From Pseudomonadota bacterium (GTDB lineage Bacteria; Pseudomonadota; Gammaproteobacteria; Burkholderiales; Burkholderiaceae_C), in contig JAJZUV010000004.1 of NCBI GenBank assembly GCA_021848345.1, positions 86,894-150,893 of the forward strand: DNA of 64,000 bases. The letters are read 5' to 3'. This document shows, in pieces, positions 61,520-64,000 of the stretch. The notes beneath the pieces were generated by a model, which did no database searches, had not been told where the DNA came from, and saw only the letters and a program-made list of their open reading frames with translations. Made by a program: the position numbers and the translations under genes. Each line of letters opens with the position of its first letter. Positions within the stretch are counted from its first letter, which is position 1.

Positions 61520-61798
61520 TCAGGATCCGTGGATCGTCCGATCGTCCCTGGCTCTGGCTGTCGGCTGTCCCGGCAATTGCCCGAATACATGGTTGAAAGC
61601 GTGGGCTTTGCCGCATGCCAACCGAAGCGGGCTTCCGCAAAGCCATTGCTTGCCGACCGGGATCACCTGTTCGCCCAGCAAGATTCCCAACAGGCCGATC
61701 AGCGCCACGATGGGCGGAGCGGGAGAACGGACATGGAGCAGGCTGTAGACCACACCCACCAGAATTCCTGCGCCGAACGAGAGCAAGTAGATTTTCAT
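61520..61798 (-). CDS. XapX domain small membrane protein
   Basis: The 92-residue protein has the XapX (DUF1427) signature: MKIYLLSFGAGILVGVVYSLLHVRSPAPPIVALIGLLGILLGEQV, two helices around a conserved R-SPAPP. A variable tail follows. Its role is unknown, but it is repeatedly found next to isochorismatase-like hydrolases and amidohydrolases, as here (27 bases after the hydrolase stop, 47 bases before the amidohydrolase start). Confidence 0.88.
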   Translation of the reverse strand: MKIYLLSFGAGILVGVVYSLLHVRSPAPPIVALIGLLGILLGEQVIPVGKQWLCGSPLRLACGKAHAFNHVFGQLPGQPTARARDDRTIHGS

Positions 61799-61825
61799 GA
61801 CAGCCGCAAGATCAGCGTTCGGACT

Positions 61826-62512
61826 CTATTTCCCTGCCGGATTCGGGCCGATTCGCTCGCCATGTTTCACGCGCTCAGGTGCCTTGTGAACCATGGTGTA
61901 CGCATAATCGACCCCCATGCCGTAGGCTCCGGAGTGCTCGCGGACGATGTCCATGACGGCGTCGTACGTCTCCTTGCGAGCCCAGTCGCGCTGCCACTCG
62001 AGCAGCACTTGCTGCCAGGTCATGGGGACGATGCCGGCCTGGGTCATGCGATCCATCGCGTATTCGTGCGCAGCCACGGAAGTTCCGCCCGAGGCGTCGG
62101 CGACCATGTAGATCTCGTAGTCGCCCTCTCCTGCCGCGCTCAGGGCGAAGGTGGTGTTGCAGACTTCGGTCCACAGCCCCGCCACGACCACCTTGCGTCG
62201 ATTTGCCTTGGCCAGGGCGTCGCGCACGTTCTGATCGTCCCATGAATTCATCGAGGTGCGCTCGAGAATCCTGTGCTCCGGAAACACCGCGAGCAGTTCG
62301 GGGTAGGTCGGGCCCGAGAAGCCTTCGGTCTCCACGGTGGTGATGGTCGTCGGAATCTTGAAGGCCTTGGCGGCTTTCGCGAGCGCCACGACGTTGTTCT
62401 TCAGGACCTGACGGTCGATGGACTGGACTCCGAAGGCCATCTGCGGTTGCTGGTCGATGAAGATCACTTGACAGTTCTGAGGCGTCAGGACCTCAAGGTA
62501 CTTGTTCATCAT
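61826..62512 (-). CDS. Isochorismatase-like cysteine hydrolase (YcaC type)
   Basis: The 228-residue protein has the catalytic triad Asp20 (QVIFIDQQPQM), Lys107 (NRRKVVVAGLWTE) and Cys118 (EVCNTTFAL) of the isochorismatase-like hydrolase family. YcaC-type enzymes act on small amides or esters. A strong AAGGAGGAGCAC site precedes the ATG at 62512. It is the first gene of a seven-gene minus-strand run and so lies next to the promoter of that unit. Confidence 0.9.
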   Translation of the reverse strand: MMNKYLEVLTPQNCQVIFIDQQPQMAFGVQSIDRQVLKNNVVALAKAAKAFKIPTTITTVETEGFSGPTYPELLAVFPEHRILERTSMNSWDDQNVRDALAKANRRKVVVAGLWTEVCNTTFALSAAGEGDYEIYMVADASGGTSVAAHEYAMDRMTQAGIVPMTWQQVLLEWQRDWARKETYDAVMDIVREHSGAYGMGVDYAYTMVHKAPERVKHGERIGPNPAGK

Positions 62513-63045
62513 GATGTGCTCCTCCTTTCGACCGGACTATATGCAGTCGGCGGAGACGACGGAATGGCGTCTGCGGAATAGCATCGTTTCCAATCTGAGA
62601 GTGTCGAACTGACAGCGGCGCAACCTCGCTTGGCCAATCAACCGACTCACGTCACGTCCTGGTCTGCACCGGGGCAGATGCTGACCCTAGGGATTGGCGG
62701 TCCGAAGAACCGCTTCACGCGGTCGCATCCTGCAACGTGGCCTGCACAGCAATGGTCGCACGCACGACGAGTGCCCCAACATGATCGTTTTCACCTCGAT
62801 CGATGGGACGCACAGAAACAGCTCATGCTGACCTAACCATGAAGATCGGCTCCATGCTGGGTGGGAGTGCATGCCCTTGGTCGACTTTCAGCCTTGGCGG
62901 CAGTGCAAACGACCGCATCGCGGCGATGAATCGGACTGCGATCCCCTTCGTCAGCGCAAGTTGCACTCCGTTACCTGGCTTCATGGCAGCGCCGTTTACT
63001 AACGATAGGATTTCGAGACGCTAACTCTTCGCCTCAAGGCTCCCC
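62513..63045. other. 533-base intergenic region without a supported gene
   Basis: The stretch separates the divergent isochorismatase-like gene and the chemoreceptor. It should hold both promoters. An open frame of 68 codons at 62630 lacks a ribosome binding site and family similarity. By eye it is less GC-rich than the flanks, as expected of a region without coding constraint or of an island edge. I see no tRNA, attachment site or clear repeat. Confidence 0.5.
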
Positions 63046-64000
63046 ATGGCGTCCCGCCCTCTGTTCGTACTCGACATCCGTCGCAGCTTCGTGCTCCTGG
63101 CCGCCCTGTTCATCGCCTCCATGGCGGTGATCACCGTGGTCAACGTGAACCATGGCCGGGCCGCGCTGCTCGCCGAGCGCAAGATCATGCTGCGCAACGC
63201 CACCGAAACCGCCCTGGGTGCGGTGAAGTACTACGCCGAACAGGCGCAGCAGGGCAAGATGACCGAGGCGCAGGCGCAGGCGGCGGCGATGGCCGCGGTG
63301 AAGGAGATGCGCTACGGCAAGATCGGGTATTTCTCGATCACCAACGAGGTCTACCCCTATCCGACGATGCTGATGCATCCGATGGTGCCCTCGCTGGACG
63401 GCAAGGTGATGGACTCGCCCAAGCTGGATACCGCCACCGGCTACCAGATCGACGGCCAGGCCCCGGTGAAGACCGACGGCAAGCTCAACATCAACACCGC
63501 CCAGTCGATCATCGCGCGCTCCGGGACCGGCTACGTCGACTACAGCTTCCCCAAGCCCCTGGCGAGCGGCGGGGTCTCCAAGGAGGCCTATCCCAAGGTG
63601 GCCTACATCGGCACCTTCGGTCCGTGGAAATGGGTGGTCAGCACCGGGGCCTACATCGACGACATCGATGCCGAGGCCTGGCACAACAGCCTGGGCGGCA
63701 TCGTGGTGTCGGGCGTGATGGTGCTGTTGCTGCTGGGTTTCGCGACCTGGGTCGTTCGGCGCATCGGGCGTGACGTGACCCGCGGCATGGGCACCTTCCA
63801 GAAACTGGAGGCCGGCGACCTGACCGTGCGCTTCGACGCCAGCGGCTCGGACGAGATCAGCGCCATCCTGCGATCGGCGCAGTCGATGGTGGCGCGCTTC
63901 ACCCAGACCATGGTGTCGGTGTCGCAGGCCTCCGAGGGCATCGAGAGTTCGGCGCGCCAGGTCTCGGCCACCGCGCAGGGGCTGTCGCAGGCCACCTCGG
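63046..64000 (+). CDS. Methyl-accepting chemotaxis protein, 3' end outside window
   Basis: The frame stays open to the window end (318 codons seen). It has an N-terminal transmembrane helix (about 11-31), a periplasmic single-Cache (sCache_2) domain (YGKIGYFSITNEVYPYPTML, GYVDYSFPKPL, GPWKWVVSTGAYIDDID), a second helix near residues 222-242 and a HAMP linker (RRIGRDVTRGMGTFQKLEAGDLTVRF). The signalling helix then begins (VSQASEGIESSARQVSATAQGLSQATS). sCache receptors bind small carboxylates or amino acids. AAGG precedes the ATG at 63046. The divergent gene is the isochorismatase-like hydrolase. Confidence 0.92.
   Translation, partial: MASRPLFVLDIRRSFVLLAALFIASMAVITVVNVNHGRAALLAERKIMLRNATETALGAVKYYAEQAQQGKMTEAQAQAAAMAAVKEMRYGKIGYFSITNEVYPYPTMLMHPMVPSLDGKVMDSPKLDTATGYQIDGQAPVKTDGKLNINTAQSIIARSGTGYVDYSFPKPLASGGVSKEAYPKVAYIGTFGPWKWVVSTGAYIDDIDAEAWHNSLGGIVVSGVMVLLLLGFATWVVRRIGRDVTRGMGTFQKLEAGDLTVRFDASGSDEISAILRSAQSMVARFTQTMVSVSQASEGIESSARQVSATAQGLSQATS

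Noticed and set aside
62630..62836. 68-codon plus-strand frame in the 62.5-63.0 kb gap
   Set aside because: No ribosome binding site, no protein-like pattern, no similarity recognised.
1..64000. CRISPR array, tRNA or rRNA genes
   Set aside because: No regularly spaced repeats beyond the two-copy 75-bp repeat and no cloverleaf or rRNA blocks were recognised.

Overview
The window is very GC-rich and almost fully coding, on both strands. Gene content fits a betaproteobacterium of Burkholderiales type: many LysR, AraC and IclR regulators, DUF3141, a cop operon with its own two-component system, dmeRF, PaaI/OsmC/GST/MOSC housekeeping enzymes and c-di-GMP proteins. This placement rests on gene content only. 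No rRNA, tRNA, CRISPR array or intact insertion sequence was seen.

Layout. 1-7.3 kb: two tandem c-di-GMP proteins (an EAL protein cut by the window edge, then a 1543-residue FIST-PAS-PAS-GGDEF-globin-GAF-EAL protein), then a DUF488-hemerythrin fusion. 7.3-19 kb: mostly single-gene functions (MOSC, DUF899, a regulator with a beta-propeller partner, ArfB, GST, HDOD, DUF3141, patatin, GNAT, DapA-like aldolase). 19-29 kb: regulator and enzyme pairs (AraC/oxidoreductase, XRE/hydrolase-thioesterase, AraC/redoxin-OsmC), an orphan solute-binding protein, glutaminase and a LysE exporter. 29-35 kb: an IclR-controlled sugar-type ABC importer (one binding protein, one double ATPase, two permeases) with a 75-bp tandem repeat wedged between ATPase and first permease. 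35-37 kb: a divergent Nramp transporter between two very small genes, behind a long leader that folds into strong hairpins. 37-46 kb: LysR/NmrA, transglutaminase, cupin, LysR/MFS, and an ArsR-rhodanese/metallo-beta-lactamase/MFS operon. 46-54 kb: metal resistance: a cupredoxin remnant, copB, copA, cop boxes, a 226-bp MITE, copRS, then dmeR-dmeF-ynfA. 54-62.5 kb: an accessory block (TetR, inositol-phosphatase-like protein, and a seven-gene minus-strand run of isochorismatase-like hydrolase, XapX, YtcJ amidohydrolase, DoxX, MFS, LysR, SnoaL) that by eye is less GC-rich. The window ends inside a chemoreceptor gene.

What works together. The 1-7 kb block joins gas or metal-centre modules (globin, hemerythrin) to c-di-GMP turnover. 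35-54 kb is rich in metal and sulfur handling: Nramp, persulfide-type enzymes, periplasmic copper oxidation and Ni/Co efflux, each with a local regulator or operator. The candidates most worth following are the Nramp micro-operon with its leader RNA, the repeat-encoded coupling ORF in the ABC operon, the MITE inside the cop control region, and the FIST-globin c-di-GMP protein.
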